Assembly: GCA_902760595.1 (NCBI GenBank)
Contig: CACWHI010000008.1
Coordinates: 1-64,000 of the forward strand
Length of the DNA stretch: 64,000 nucleotides
From: an uncultured Eubacteriales bacterium
GTDB lineage: Bacteria; Bacillota; Clostridia; Christensenellales; Aristaeellaceae
Reading direction: 5' to 3'
Positions 33,830 to 42,943 of this stretch are shown piece after piece; positions within the stretch are counted from its first letter, which is position 1, and every line of letters starts with the position of its first letter. The notes below the pieces were generated by a model that saw only the letters and a list, made by a program, of their open reading frames with translations, had not been told where the DNA came from and did no database searches. The position numbers and the translations under genes were made by a program.

Positions 33830-35281
33830 TTATGATTTGGAAAATGGAATCGGCTGCGGCGTGACCGTCGGGCCATACACGGTCAGCAGGTCCGGCCCGC
33901 CGTCGGGATCGGGGACGAAGCGCATGCGGTCGATGCAGGTCATCCGGGGCTCGACGTCCGTGGGGCTGACGTGGCGGTGGTAGCCGAGGTACATTTCGGA
34001 CCGGTCGCGGTTGTAGATCACGATGCCGTCCCCAGTGCCGTCGGCCATGAAGTGATGGTGCAGGATGGGGTTGTTCTTCTGACGGACGTAAGGCCCCCAG
34101 ATGTTTTCGGCCACGGCGCAGGATTCCCCGTAATGGCCCAGGTAATGCCCGTCGGCATAGATCATGTAGTACAGTCCCTTGTGCCGGATGAATACCGCGC
34201 CTTCCACGATCCGGCCGTACTCATCCACCTCGTAATCCGCTTCCGGCCGCAGGATCAGCCGGGCCGGCGCCTCGTCAGCGGCCGCGACGCCGTCGCTAAG
34301 ATGCACCTTCTGCAGCCAGATATGGTTGCCGCGGTCGAACCGCACCAGGGAAAGATAGGTCTCGCCGTCGTCGTCCCGGAAGGGCATGCCGCCGATTTCT
34401 TCGATATCGGTATGCAGGGGCGCGGTGGATTTCAGCGTGAAGGGTCCCTCCGGAGAGCGCGAAGACGCGCAGTAGATGTGGAAGTTCTCCTCGCCCCTGA
34501 AGCGTCCGCCCGCGAAGAAGAGATAGAACCATCCGTCCTTTTCCGTCACGTTCGGGCTCATGCAGAAGGCGCCCTCCAGCACGCTGTCCCGGGAGAACAC
34601 CGTCTTATAGGGCGACCAGTGCACCAGGTCGGTGCTCGAGGTGACGCGGAATATGGCCCGGCTGTCTCCGGCGCGGTCGAGCTTCGCGTGCTCCGAGCCG
34701 TTGTACAGGTAGGCGTCCTCCGACGAACTCGGGTCGTTGGGGACGCGGTTGTACAGGTAATACCTGCCTTCGTGCAGCAGGATATCGGGGTCGGCGCCAA
34801 CCATCACGGGGTTGGTGAAGGTCTCTCCGGTATAAAAGGGCTTTTCCAGCGGGGATACGCATAGTTCGCTGAATTCTGCGCCCCCACGGCCCGCGTACAG
34901 AGCGGCCTGGCCGTTCAGCTTGAGCGGGAACTCGAACAGCGGCCAGGGGTCCTTCTGTTGCGGATCCGCCAGGAAATAGACGCGCAGGACGCTGCCGTCG
35001 TATTCCCCGCGCAGCGCGTATTCGCGTCCCGGTACGACGGACTGCCTGCGCATGCCGCGGTCCAGCCAGACGGCGTTATTTTTCAGCTCCAGGAAATGCG
35101 CTTCCTGCTTTTCGGGACTGACCAGCATGGCCCAGCCCGTTTTGCCGTCGAGACCGAAGCACAGCCCCGCCCAGCCCGTCTGGCCGGGCCGCATCCGGAC
35201 GGACAGGGAGAATGCCTCCGGCGCCGGGACCGTGCGAGCCACGCCTTCGTGGGGAATGGCCTGCATCCATTGTATGCCCAT
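33830..35281 (-). CDS. Glycoside hydrolase family 43-type enzyme
   Basis: 483 residues without signal peptide. Residues about 1-145 form a beta-sandwich-like part; the rest is a five-bladed propeller. The catalytic-base region TFTNPVMVGADPDILLHEGRYYLY (read in parts, Asp near residue 165) and the acid region GRIVEGAVFIRHKGLYYMIYADG (Glu near residue 360) fit GH43. Family members are arabinofuranosidases, xylosidases and arabinanases. The beta-sandwich is at the N-terminus, whereas most GH43 extra domains are C-terminal. AGGAGG precedes the ATG at 35281. A hairpin separates it from the binding-protein gene. Confidence 0.8.
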   Translation of the reverse strand: MGIQWMQAIPHEGVARTVPAPEAFSLSVRMRPGQTGWAGLCFGLDGKTGWAMLVSPEKQEAHFLELKNNAVWLDRGMRRQSVVPGREYALRGEYDGSVLRVYFLADPQQKDPWPLFEFPLKLNGQAALYAGRGGAEFSELCVSPLEKPFYTGETFTNPVMVGADPDILLHEGRYYLYNRVPNDPSSSEDAYLYNGSEHAKLDRAGDSRAIFRVTSSTDLVHWSPYKTVFSRDSVLEGAFCMSPNVTEKDGWFYLFFAGGRFRGEENFHIYCASSRSPEGPFTLKSTAPLHTDIEEIGGMPFRDDDGETYLSLVRFDRGNHIWLQKVHLSDGVAAADEAPARLILRPEADYEVDEYGRIVEGAVFIRHKGLYYMIYADGHYLGHYGESCAVAENIWGPYVRQKNNPILHHHFMADGTGDGIVIYNRDRSEMYLGYHRHVSPTDVEPRMTCIDRMRFVPDPDGGPDLLTVYGPTVTPQPIPFSKS

Positions 35282-35297
35282 ACTGCCTCCTGAGAAA

Positions 35298-35326
35298 GGC
35301 CGCCCGCCCACTGAGGACGGGCGGCC
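35298..35326. terminator. Intercistronic hairpin after the binding-protein gene
   Basis: GGCCGCCCG / CGGGCGGCC, 9-bp stem with 11-nt loop, between the binding-protein and GH43 genes. There is no T-run, so it is more likely a stabilising or attenuating hairpin. Confidence 0.6.
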
Positions 35327-35348
35327 GAGTGATGTGCCGTGAATCAGA

Positions 35349-36950
35349 TCAGTCCGCGTAGAAGCGGTTCAGGGCATCCTGCTCGATTTCGAGCGCGCGC
35401 TTCATATTCAGCCCGTCGAGCTCCTTCAGGTAGTTGTCGTAGTTGTCCAGCGGCTCCGCGCCGGTGATGAACTTGTACATCATTTCCTGCGCATAGGTGT
35501 TCACCTGGGCCATGATATCCGCCTGCTCGGAGGATTCATCGGCGGTCAGGGTAACGGGCGGCATCTGCAGGAAGTTCTGCTCGTTCTTATCGCCCGCCCA
35601 CATGGTGCGGATGCGCAGCGCTTCCTGGTTGGAGGCGACGCCGGGATGGCCGATATCGTCCGGATAGCAGTACTTGGAGGCAAAGTGGCACTTGAGGGCA
35701 TAGGAGACGTTGGAGATGGTCATGCCCAGCGGGTTGTGCAGGATCTCATCGGTGAACTTCGGGATCCCGTCCTCGCCCCAGTTCCAGTGCTTGCCCTCCA
35801 CGCCGAAGGTGAAGGTGAGCGCGCCTTCATAGGTGTAGCCGTAGTTCAGGTAGCGGACGGCGGCTTCGATGTTCTTGCAGTTGGTGGTGACTACGGTGAC
35901 CCACATGCCGCCGTCGCCGACCGGGGTGCTGGCCAGGTTGGAGCCCAGCACGCTGTCCTCCGCCTTGCGCATGTAGGGCAGGTTGGTCACGGTGTAGACG
36001 CCGTTGGCGGTCGCGCGGTTGAAGGTAGCGTCTACGGAGTCGGTGATGCTGGCGATCTTGCCGGCGTCAAACTGCGCCTGGGCCTCCTGCAGCGTCAGGG
36101 ACGCGAAGTCAGAGCTCAGGTAGCCCTTCTGGTACCAGCGGTTCATCAGCTCCAGCCAGTCCTTGTAGCCGTCGGCGCAGGCCCAGTGCTTCACGGTCCG
36201 GCCGTCGGCGGGATCCAGGTACCAGTTGTAGATGAAGTCGAAGGCGCCCATAGTCAGGTTCATGTTCAGCTCGGAGTCCATGCCGATGTAGGCGGGTGTG
36301 ACGCCGGGCTTGTTGGCGAGGATCCAGTCAAACCAGGCTTCATATTCCGCGATGGTCTTCGGCTCCTTCATGCCGGCTTCCTGCAGCCAGGTCTGGTTCA
36401 CGTTGAAGCGGTTGTAGGGCATCTTGTCGGCATAGGTGACCTTCCAGAAGCCCAGCACCTTGCCGTCCTGGTGCATCTGGCGGTAGCCCAGGTCATTGTA
36501 CTCGGTCACGGCCTTGTACTGCGGCGCGTATTCCTCCAGGTAGGGGGTCAGGTCCACGATCAGGCCGTCGTTATACATGGCCTCCAGGCCGCCGTTGTAC
36601 CAGTCGTCCCTGGTCATCTGGATCATATCGGGCATTTTCTCGGGCACGTTGGTCAGCAGGCCGAAGGACTCCTTGTCCGTGCCGGAGGCGGGGTGGATGA
36701 ACTCGATATCCACGCCGGTGTCGGCCTGGGCCTTCTGGTAGGAGGGGTTCTCGTCATAGCTGGCGATAAACTGCGCCGCGCCGGCGTTGATGGGCATCCA
36801 GTAGGTCAGCTTGACGCCCTGCTCGGGGATCGGGTACTGGCCCTCGTTCATGGCGGGCGGGTTGTAATAGCCGGCCAGATGTTCCGCGGCCAGGGCTGAT
36901 GACATACAGACCATCATCAGGCAGAGAAGAAGGGCAACGAGCTTTTTCAT
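35349..36950 (-). CDS. CUT1 ABC importer, extracellular sugar-binding protein (LplA-like)
   Basis: 533 residues, the long form of family-1 binding proteins that goes with LplB/YtcP permeases. The signal peptide ends ...SSALAA-EH; its cysteines follow Leu and Val, so no proper lipobox is present. The mature part has KLTYWMPINAGAAQFIASYDENPSYQKAQ and an ADTGVDIEFIHP segment, typical of the group. The ATG at 36950 follows AAAGGAG; the longer frame to 37001 has no site. The likely ligand is an arabino- or xylo-oligosaccharide, inferred from the neighbouring GH43 gene. Confidence 0.88.
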   Translation of the reverse strand: MKKLVALLLCLMMVCMSSALAAEHLAGYYNPPAMNEGQYPIPEQGVKLTYWMPINAGAAQFIASYDENPSYQKAQADTGVDIEFIHPASGTDKESFGLLTNVPEKMPDMIQMTRDDWYNGGLEAMYNDGLIVDLTPYLEEYAPQYKAVTEYNDLGYRQMHQDGKVLGFWKVTYADKMPYNRFNVNQTWLQEAGMKEPKTIAEYEAWFDWILANKPGVTPAYIGMDSELNMNLTMGAFDFIYNWYLDPADGRTVKHWACADGYKDWLELMNRWYQKGYLSSDFASLTLQEAQAQFDAGKIASITDSVDATFNRATANGVYTVTNLPYMRKAEDSVLGSNLASTPVGDGGMWVTVVTTNCKNIEAAVRYLNYGYTYEGALTFTFGVEGKHWNWGEDGIPKFTDEILHNPLGMTISNVSYALKCHFASKYCYPDDIGHPGVASNQEALRIRTMWAGDKNEQNFLQMPPVTLTADESSEQADIMAQVNTYAQEMMYKFITGAEPLDNYDNYLKELDGLNMKRALEIEQDALNRFYAD

Positions 36951-37009
36951 AGTGGTTTCTCCTTTCTTTTTTATGATAAGAGGCTGCTCCGCCTCTTTCA
37001 TATCGGGTG

Positions 37010-37897
37010 TTATTCTTTGACGGAGCCGATCATGACGCCGGTGACGAAATATTTCTGCACGAAGGGGTAGGCGATCAGGATCGGCACCGTGGAAACGATG
37101 ATGGAGCAGTACTTGATCAGCTCATCCAGGAACTGCATGCCGTCCACCGAGTTGGCCTCCGCCATGGTGGAGTTGGCGTTGGCGATCAGGATCTCGCGCA
37201 GGAACAGCTGCAGGGGGAACTTGGAACGGTCCAGCAGGTAAATGGCGGCGCTGTACCAGCTGTTCCACATGCCGACGGCGTAGAAGAGCAGCACCACCGC
37301 CATGGTGGCCTTGACCAGCGGCAGCTGGATGCGGACCAGGATCACGAAATCGTTGGCGCCGTCGATCATGGCGGACTCCTCCAGCGAGGGCGGAAGCACC
37401 GAGAAGGCCGTGCGCATGACGATCAGGTTGTAGGTGTTGATTGCCACCGGCAGGATGATGGCCCAGCGCGTATCGTACAGGTGCAGGTCGCGGACGTTCA
37501 GGAACGCGGGGATCAGGCCGAAATCCACATACATGGTCAGCACGATGGCCAGCGTGATGACCCGCTTGAACATCATCTGCCTTCTGGCCAGGCAATACCC
37601 GCCCAGCACCGTCAGCACCATGCTCAGCGCCGTGCCGCCCACCACGTAGATCAGGGTGTTCTTGTACCCGATCATGATGTTCTGGTTCTTGAACACCGTT
37701 TCGTACCCGCGCAGGGAGAAGCCCATCGGCTTAAAGATGAAGCCCTTGTAGCCGATCAGGCTGAGTGGGTCGGAAAACGACGCCATCAGGCAGTGCCACA
37801 TCGGATAAAGGAAAATCACCGTCAGGATGATCAGGAGGATGATGTTGCCCGCGTGCAGCGTCCGTTCCCCCGCCGTTTTGCGTTCTACGATCGCCAT
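37010..37897 (-). CDS. CUT1 ABC importer, permease (LplC/YtcP-like)
   Basis: 295 residues, six membrane segments. The EAA loop EESAMIDGANDFVILVRIQLPLVKATMAV and the C-terminal YPFVQKYFVTGVMIGSVKE are diagnostic for this half-permease. It pairs with the gene 13 bp upstream to form the translocation pore. No ATPase gene is in the operon. Confidence 0.92.
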   Translation of the reverse strand: MAIVERKTAGERTLHAGNIILLIILTVIFLYPMWHCLMASFSDPLSLIGYKGFIFKPMGFSLRGYETVFKNQNIMIGYKNTLIYVVGGTALSMVLTVLGGYCLARRQMMFKRVITLAIVLTMYVDFGLIPAFLNVRDLHLYDTRWAIILPVAINTYNLIVMRTAFSVLPPSLEESAMIDGANDFVILVRIQLPLVKATMAVVLLFYAVGMWNSWYSAAIYLLDRSKFPLQLFLREILIANANSTMAEANSVDGMQFLDELIKYCSIIVSTVPILIAYPFVQKYFVTGVMIGSVKE

Positions 37898-37910
37898 GGC
37901 CGCGCCTCCT

Positions 37911-38876
37911 TTACCACAGGCTGTCCTCGGTGAAGCGCTTGAACGTCGTGTTCACCGTGACCAAGATGAAGATATTGACCAGCGAGTTGAACACGCCCAC
38001 GGCCGCGCCCAGGGAGTACTTGTTGTTGAGCAGGGTGTAGCGGTACAGGTAGGTCTGGATCACGTCGCTGGTCTCGTAGATGCCTGGGTTGTACAGCAGC
38101 AGGATCTTCTCGTAGCCGACGCCCATCACGCGGCCTACGCGCATGATGAACTGCACCGTGATCACGGGCACCAGGCCGGGCAGCGTCACGTGCAGGATAC
38201 GCTGCAGCTTGCTCGCGCCGTCGATATAGGCCGCCTCGTACAGCTGCGGGTCGATGGTGGACAGGGTAGCCAGATAGATGATGGAATCCCAGCCCACCTC
38301 CTGCCACATGCTGGACAGGATGTGGATCGTGCGGTAGTACTCCGGATAGGCGAGCAGGTTGGTGCGCGACCAGGCCGGGTTCAGCGCGCCGATCATGCTG
38401 TTGATGATGCCGTCCGAGCTGACGAAATTGCGCAGCAGGCCGCTGATGACCACGACGGAAATAAAATGGGGCATATAGCTGACCGTCTGCACCACGCGCT
38501 TGAAGCCCGAATGGCGGACCTCGTTGATCATCAGCGCCAGCAGGATCGGCAGGGGAAAATGGAAGACGATGGAATACAGGCTCAGAAGCAGCGTATTGCG
38601 GATGAGGCGGAAGAAATCACGAGATTTGAAGAAGGTCTCAAAGTTTTTGAAGCCGACGAATCTGCTGCCCGCGATGCCCTTGGCCGGCTTATAATCCTGA
38701 AAGGCGATGATCATATTCTTCATCGGCCCGTACCTAAACAGGATGAAGAACAGAAGGACAGGAATCAGCATCAGATAGACATAGCGGTTGCGCTGGAAGT
38801 CTCTCTTCAGCCGTCTTCCGAGCGGCACCCTGGGCAGCTTCACGCCAGGGGCTGGCTTCAGTCTGTACCTTAACAT
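37911..38876 (-). CDS. CUT1 ABC importer, permease (LplB-like)
   Basis: 321 residues, six membrane segments. FQRNRYVYLMLIPVLLFFILFRYGPM and IIAFQDYKPAKGIAGSRFVGFKNFETFF open the protein as in LplB/YteP, and the EAA loop YEAAYIDGASKLQRILHVTLPGLVPV follows. The ATG at 38876 with GGAAGGAGA is preferred to the frame start at 38924. First gene of the operon permease-permease-binding protein-GH43-six-hairpin enzyme. Confidence 0.92.
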   Translation of the reverse strand: MLRYRLKPAPGVKLPRVPLGRRLKRDFQRNRYVYLMLIPVLLFFILFRYGPMKNMIIAFQDYKPAKGIAGSRFVGFKNFETFFKSRDFFRLIRNTLLLSLYSIVFHFPLPILLALMINEVRHSGFKRVVQTVSYMPHFISVVVISGLLRNFVSSDGIINSMIGALNPAWSRTNLLAYPEYYRTIHILSSMWQEVGWDSIIYLATLSTIDPQLYEAAYIDGASKLQRILHVTLPGLVPVITVQFIMRVGRVMGVGYEKILLLYNPGIYETSDVIQTYLYRYTLLNNKYSLGAAVGVFNSLVNIFILVTVNTTFKRFTEDSLW

Positions 38877-38969
38877 GCTCTGTCTCCTTCCGGCTTCATT
38901 TCCGGCCGCGGCATCGCCAAACAAATATGACCTCTGTACAGTTTTACCGGTATCCGTCCTTACGCCGTT

Positions 38970-38998
38970 ATTGTATCTGCATTCTCATCTGTTTTCAA
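38970..38998 (-). promoter_or_regulatory. Promoter of the arabinoside-type importer operon
   Basis: Minus strand: TTGAAA, 17-bp spacer, TACAAT, about 95 bp before the first permease gene. It faces away from the promoter at 39113-39141; the A/T-rich gap between them probably holds the regulator's binding sites. Confidence 0.78.
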
Positions 38999-39112
38999 TT
39001 TGTAGTTGGCCGCGGAGTATGTTATTGGTTCATTTTTATCCCGTTTTTCGATGTGTATTTGGCTTTTTCTGATGTGTTTTTTATGTTTATTGACAAATTT
39101 TCGCGGATTGTT

Positions 39113-39141
39113 TTGCACAACGCCGCGTTTTGTGCTATAAT
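39113..39141 (+). promoter_or_regulatory. Promoter of the YesS-like regulator gene
   Basis: TTGCAC, 17-bp spacer, TATAAT, 60 bp before the GTG start. Confidence 0.82.
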
Positions 39142-39201
39142 GCTTCCGACAAAATGCGCATTCGTCCATAAAACATCCTGTCTGTTGAGGAGGTTCGCTT
39201 C

Positions 39202-41427
39202 GTGTTCAGGAAAAGCAGCCTGCGCATCCGCTATCTGGTTTCCTACCTGCTGTTGCTGGCCACGGTGGTGGTCTTTATTACCGTGCTGTACCAGATCTAT
39301 ATGAACACCAACGAACGCTACATCAACGCGGCCAGCCTGGAAAAATTCACCTACGCGTCCGAAAACATCTGCACGCTGCTGGATAAGCTGGACGTATCCG
39401 CCGCGAACGCGGACAAGGCGGACGCGCTGGGCCTGGCCGACCGGCCCGACGAGCCGCAGCTGCTGGAATCCCGCATCCCCGCCACGCTGGCCAATATCGA
39501 GGATAGCTTTTCCAACCCTTCGCTCAGGACATACTTCTATCTGCGCGGGGACCGCAATATCTATTCCAGCGAAGGCAAGATGCCGTATAACAGCTTTGAA
39601 AGCGCCTACCACAGCCAGTACGACCTGACCATGTCGCGGCTGTTCTCCCGGCTTCTTTCCCTGCGGAGCAGGCGCCTGCTGCCCATTCTGGACAACGCCG
39701 GGAATCCCCGGGCCATCGCCTACGCCGTTCCGTTCACCTATTCCGGGAGTCTGCCGGGCGGGGAGCTGGTCTTCCTGCTGTCCGACGAGATGCTCGCGGA
39801 GGAGTTCACCCACTACCTCGGTTCCCTGCCGGGCGACCTGTATGTGTATACCTCACGCTATGAGCTGCTGTTCCGGCACACGGAGCAGGCCGGGGAAATG
39901 ATCCCGTACTCCATGCTGATCCGCCAGCGCGGCGTCGGCGTCCAGAGGAACGGCCATGGACAGGTCATCCTGTCCGTGACCAGCTCCCGGTTAGGGCTCA
40001 ATTTCGTCTTCGTCGTCCGGAGCAGGGTCTTTTACCGGGAGATGTACGACTCCAGCCGGCTCATCCTGCTGCTGATCGGCCTGCTGCTCGTGATGCTTTC
40101 CGTGCTGTTCCTGTGGCTTACGCGGGCGAATTACCGGCCGATCCAGCGCCTGACCGCCGATATCACGGGCCGGGAGATCGCGGATATCCGCAGCGACGAG
40201 CTGAGCCTGATTCGCAGCTATTACCACCGGACGGTCGAGGAAGCGGAGCAGCTGAACATCCAGCTGACCGAGCTAACGCCGCTGGTCATCGAGCACCTGG
40301 CGCTGCGCATGGCCTACGGCCAGATCACGAGCCCGGAGGTGTTCCGCGCCCTGACCAGGTACGCGGGCGTGAACCTGAGCGGGAATCACTACGCGGCCAT
40401 GTGCCTGATGGTCTCCGGAGACGACGGCAGCGACAGCCTGGAGGACATCGGCGGCCTGCTGCGGAACGCCGTCCTGCCGGGCATGACCGTCATGTCCGGC
40501 GAGATCCCGGACGAGAACACCCTGTGCCTGATCCTCAATTTCAGCAGCGACGACGCCGGGAAGGATGCCGCAGCCCTCAGCGCCGCGAGGCAGCTGAGCG
40601 ACAGCCTGACCCGCCAGACCGCCGCCTTCTTCCGCATCGGCGTGGGCGGCGCCTACGCCGACCCGCTGCGCATGGCCGACTCCTACAACGAAGCGAGCGC
40701 CGCGGTGCAGCTGGCTCCGGCGGAAAGCAGGGAGCATGTCTTTCCCTACGCCGCCGGGCAGATCGACGCGTCCGGGGTGGATTCCCTGCATCCGCTGCCG
40801 AGCATGCCCTGCTCCCTGCTGGTCAACGCCGTCCGGCGCGGAGAAAACGCCGAGGCCGTCCGGGCGCTCAGGGAGATCCTCGCCTCCATCAGCGGCGTGA
40901 CCGAATCCATGCTGTATTACCGCTTCTACGCGGTCAACCTGTCTTCCATCCTGCTCAAAACCGCCGAGGAGGAGAACGTGGCCCTCTCGCCGGACCAGAC
41001 CCGCCCGCTGGTCAGCTTCAGCTCCAAGCAGGAGTTCGAGCAGAATCTGATCACGTTCACGGACGGCCTCTGCCGCGAGATCGGCGACCGCCACGCCCTG
41101 CACGACAGCGAATCCAAGGAACAGCTGATGTCCTATATCCTGAGCCACTACAAGGATTTCGACCTGTCCGTCCAGTCCGTCGCGGAGGCGGTGGACATCC
41201 GGAAATCCCAGGTCTCCGCCATCGTCCGCGAGAGCGTCGGCCTCAACTTCGTGCAGTACGTCTCCTATCTGCGCATGAACGAGTTCAAGCGCCTGCTGGT
41301 GGAAACGGACCTGCCCATCACGGAATGCGTGACCGCCATCGGCTATCAGGACGCGCCGAACTTCCTGCGCAAGTTCAAGGTGGTAGAGGGCGTGACCGCC
41401 GGGCAGTACCGGACCGACCACCGGTAA
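39202..41427 (+). CDS. Membrane-bound AraC-family regulator (YesS-like)
   Basis: 741 residues. Membrane segments at about 10-30 and 288-310 enclose an extracytoplasmic sensor region; a cytosolic linker then leads to a C-terminal AraC-type DNA-binding domain (residues about 645-741) with FDLSVQSVAEAVDIRKSQVSAIVRESVG and TDLPITECVTAIGYQDAPNFLRKFKVVEGVTAGQYR. Proteins of this layout sense an extracellular sugar or its binding protein and activate importer genes. The start is GTG behind GAGGAGG. It lies between two importer operons, divergent from one and tandem with the other, so it could control either. Confidence 0.85.
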   Translation: MFRKSSLRIRYLVSYLLLLATVVVFITVLYQIYMNTNERYINAASLEKFTYASENICTLLDKLDVSAANADKADALGLADRPDEPQLLESRIPATLANIEDSFSNPSLRTYFYLRGDRNIYSSEGKMPYNSFESAYHSQYDLTMSRLFSRLLSLRSRRLLPILDNAGNPRAIAYAVPFTYSGSLPGGELVFLLSDEMLAEEFTHYLGSLPGDLYVYTSRYELLFRHTEQAGEMIPYSMLIRQRGVGVQRNGHGQVILSVTSSRLGLNFVFVVRSRVFYREMYDSSRLILLLIGLLLVMLSVLFLWLTRANYRPIQRLTADITGREIADIRSDELSLIRSYYHRTVEEAEQLNIQLTELTPLVIEHLALRMAYGQITSPEVFRALTRYAGVNLSGNHYAAMCLMVSGDDGSDSLEDIGGLLRNAVLPGMTVMSGEIPDENTLCLILNFSSDDAGKDAAALSAARQLSDSLTRQTAAFFRIGVGGAYADPLRMADSYNEASAAVQLAPAESREHVFPYAAGQIDASGVDSLHPLPSMPCSLLVNAVRRGENAEAVRALREILASISGVTESMLYYRFYAVNLSSILLKTAEEENVALSPDQTRPLVSFSSKQEFEQNLITFTDGLCREIGDRHALHDSESKEQLMSYILSHYKDFDLSVQSVAEAVDIRKSQVSAIVRESVGLNFVQYVSYLRMNEFKRLLVETDLPITECVTAIGYQDAPNFLRKFKVVEGVTAGQYRTDHR

Positions 41428-41477
41428 ATTCACTCGTTATGGGATAATAATTGCCATAAATTCTAAATTTCAATATA

Positions 41478-41506
41478 TTTACTCCGGGGATTGACTTGTT
41501 TATACT
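41478..41506 (+). promoter_or_regulatory. Promoter of the second CUT1 importer operon
   Basis: TTTACT, 17-bp spacer, TATACT, about 70 bp before the binding-protein start. A TTGACT at 41491 is too close to this -10 to serve it. Confidence 0.6.
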
Positions 41507-41574
41507 AATGTCATCAAAGGGGGCGGTGCATGATGCGCTCCCGCAATATGAACATTCAACAAGGAGGTACCCCT

Positions 41575-42840
41575 ATGAAGAAGCTGTTGTCACTGTTGCT
41601 GGCGGCCGCGATGCTGCTGTCCCTGAGCAGTCTCGCGTTCGCGGAGGACGAGATCAATATCAAGGTCTTCCACTACATGGCGCAGGACGCCAAGCAGGCC
41701 GGTCTGAGCGCGATCGAGGACGCCTACACGGCGCTGCATCCCAATGTCAAGTTCACCAACGTCTACTACAACCAGGGCACCGACTACTTCCCGCAGCTCT
41801 CCACCGCCCTGTCCTCCGGCGAGCAGCCGAACGTGATCATGGGAAACCCGGGCCTGTATCCGGACCTGGTGGAGGAAGGCTACATCATGGACCTGACCGA
41901 TAACCAGATGATCAAGGACATGAACCTGCCCGCCGGCGACCTGGGCGACGTATCCGCCAACGGCAGGATCTACGGCTTCCCCATCGACTTCAAGACCTGG
42001 GGCGTGTTCTACAACACCAAGATCTTCGCGGACAACGGCCTGGAAGTGCCGAAGACCCTGACCGAGCTCAACGAGCTGCAGGACAAGCTGGTCTCCCTGG
42101 GCATCGACCCCTATGTCCATTCCTTCAATGACGCCGTGTACGGCGACATCGAGTGGCGCAACACCTTCTGGACCCGCGCCATCGCGGCCGGCGACACTGA
42201 CATCTTCGAGCGCCTGATGAACGGCGACGCGAAGTGGGTCGACCTGCCCTATGCCGCGGAAGCGCTGAACAACATCGCCCTGCGTCTCAAGAACGCCCGT
42301 GCTGACGCGATGTCCAACACCCAGGACATGGCCCTGGAGGTCTTCTGCTCCGGCGGCGCCGCCATGCGCTATGACGGCTCCTGGAACATCGGCTCCATGC
42401 TGAATAAGAACCCGCAGTTCGAGATCGGCTACTTCCTCGTGCCCATCGACGACGAAGGCAGCGCCAAGCTGAACGTGCAGGTCGACCAGAGCTTCATGGT
42501 GAACCAGCAGGCGGAGCACGCGGACGTCGCCCTCGACTTCATGGAGTACTGGCTCAGCCAGGGCGTCGCCTGGTCCGAGATCTCCCAGATGCCGCTGAAC
42601 ACCGGCGTGGTTTCCGACAAGCTGCTGCCGATGGTCCGCACCCTGGCTGAAATCAAGAAGTCCGGCGACATCGCCCACTACGGCAACTTCACCAAGCCCC
42701 TGACCTCCGCCTACACCACCGCGCTGCGCACCGAGCTGACCTCCTTCGTGGAGAGTTGCATCACCGGCGGCGGCATGACGGTCGAGCAGGCCCTGGCGAA
42801 CCTGGATGCCGCGTTCGCGGACGTCCGCGCCCTGAACTGA
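41575..42840 (+). CDS. CUT1 ABC importer, extracellular sugar-binding protein
   Basis: 421 residues of SBP_bac_1 type. The signal peptide ends ...SSLAFA-ED with no cysteine, so it appears non-lipidated. The mature part opens INIKVFHYMAQDAKQAGLSAIEDAY, then YFPQLSTALSSGEQPNVIMGNPG and GRIYGFPIDFKTWGVFYNTKIF, as in MsmE-like binders. The ATG at 41575 follows AAGGAGG. A 12-bp-stem hairpin precedes the permease genes. The sugar is not known. Confidence 0.9.
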   Translation: MKKLLSLLLAAAMLLSLSSLAFAEDEINIKVFHYMAQDAKQAGLSAIEDAYTALHPNVKFTNVYYNQGTDYFPQLSTALSSGEQPNVIMGNPGLYPDLVEEGYIMDLTDNQMIKDMNLPAGDLGDVSANGRIYGFPIDFKTWGVFYNTKIFADNGLEVPKTLTELNELQDKLVSLGIDPYVHSFNDAVYGDIEWRNTFWTRAIAAGDTDIFERLMNGDAKWVDLPYAAEALNNIALRLKNARADAMSNTQDMALEVFCSGGAAMRYDGSWNIGSMLNKNPQFEIGYFLVPIDDEGSAKLNVQVDQSFMVNQQAEHADVALDFMEYWLSQGVAWSEISQMPLNTGVVSDKLLPMVRTLAEIKKSGDIAHYGNFTKPLTSAYTTALRTELTSFVESCITGGGMTVEQALANLDAAFADVRALN

Positions 42841-42872
42841 TGAAACGCATTGACTGACTGACGAGCATTTTC

Positions 42873-42906
42873 AGCGGGTCGCCTGCCTTACCGCGGGCGG
42901 CCCGCT
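42873..42906. terminator. Intercistronic hairpin after the binding-protein gene
   Basis: AGCGGGTCGCCT pairs with GGGCGGCCCGCT through a 10-nt loop. It has no T-run, so it is likely a stabilising or attenuating hairpin. Confidence 0.65.
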
Positions 42907-42943
42907 TCCTTTCCAAAGAATGAGCTGAACGGAGATGAAGGCC

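Noticed and set aside
41491..41506. TTGACT directly before TATACT taken as a -35/-10 pair
   Set aside because: The spacing is only 4 bp, so it cannot be a sigma-A promoter; TTTACT at 41478 has the right spacing.
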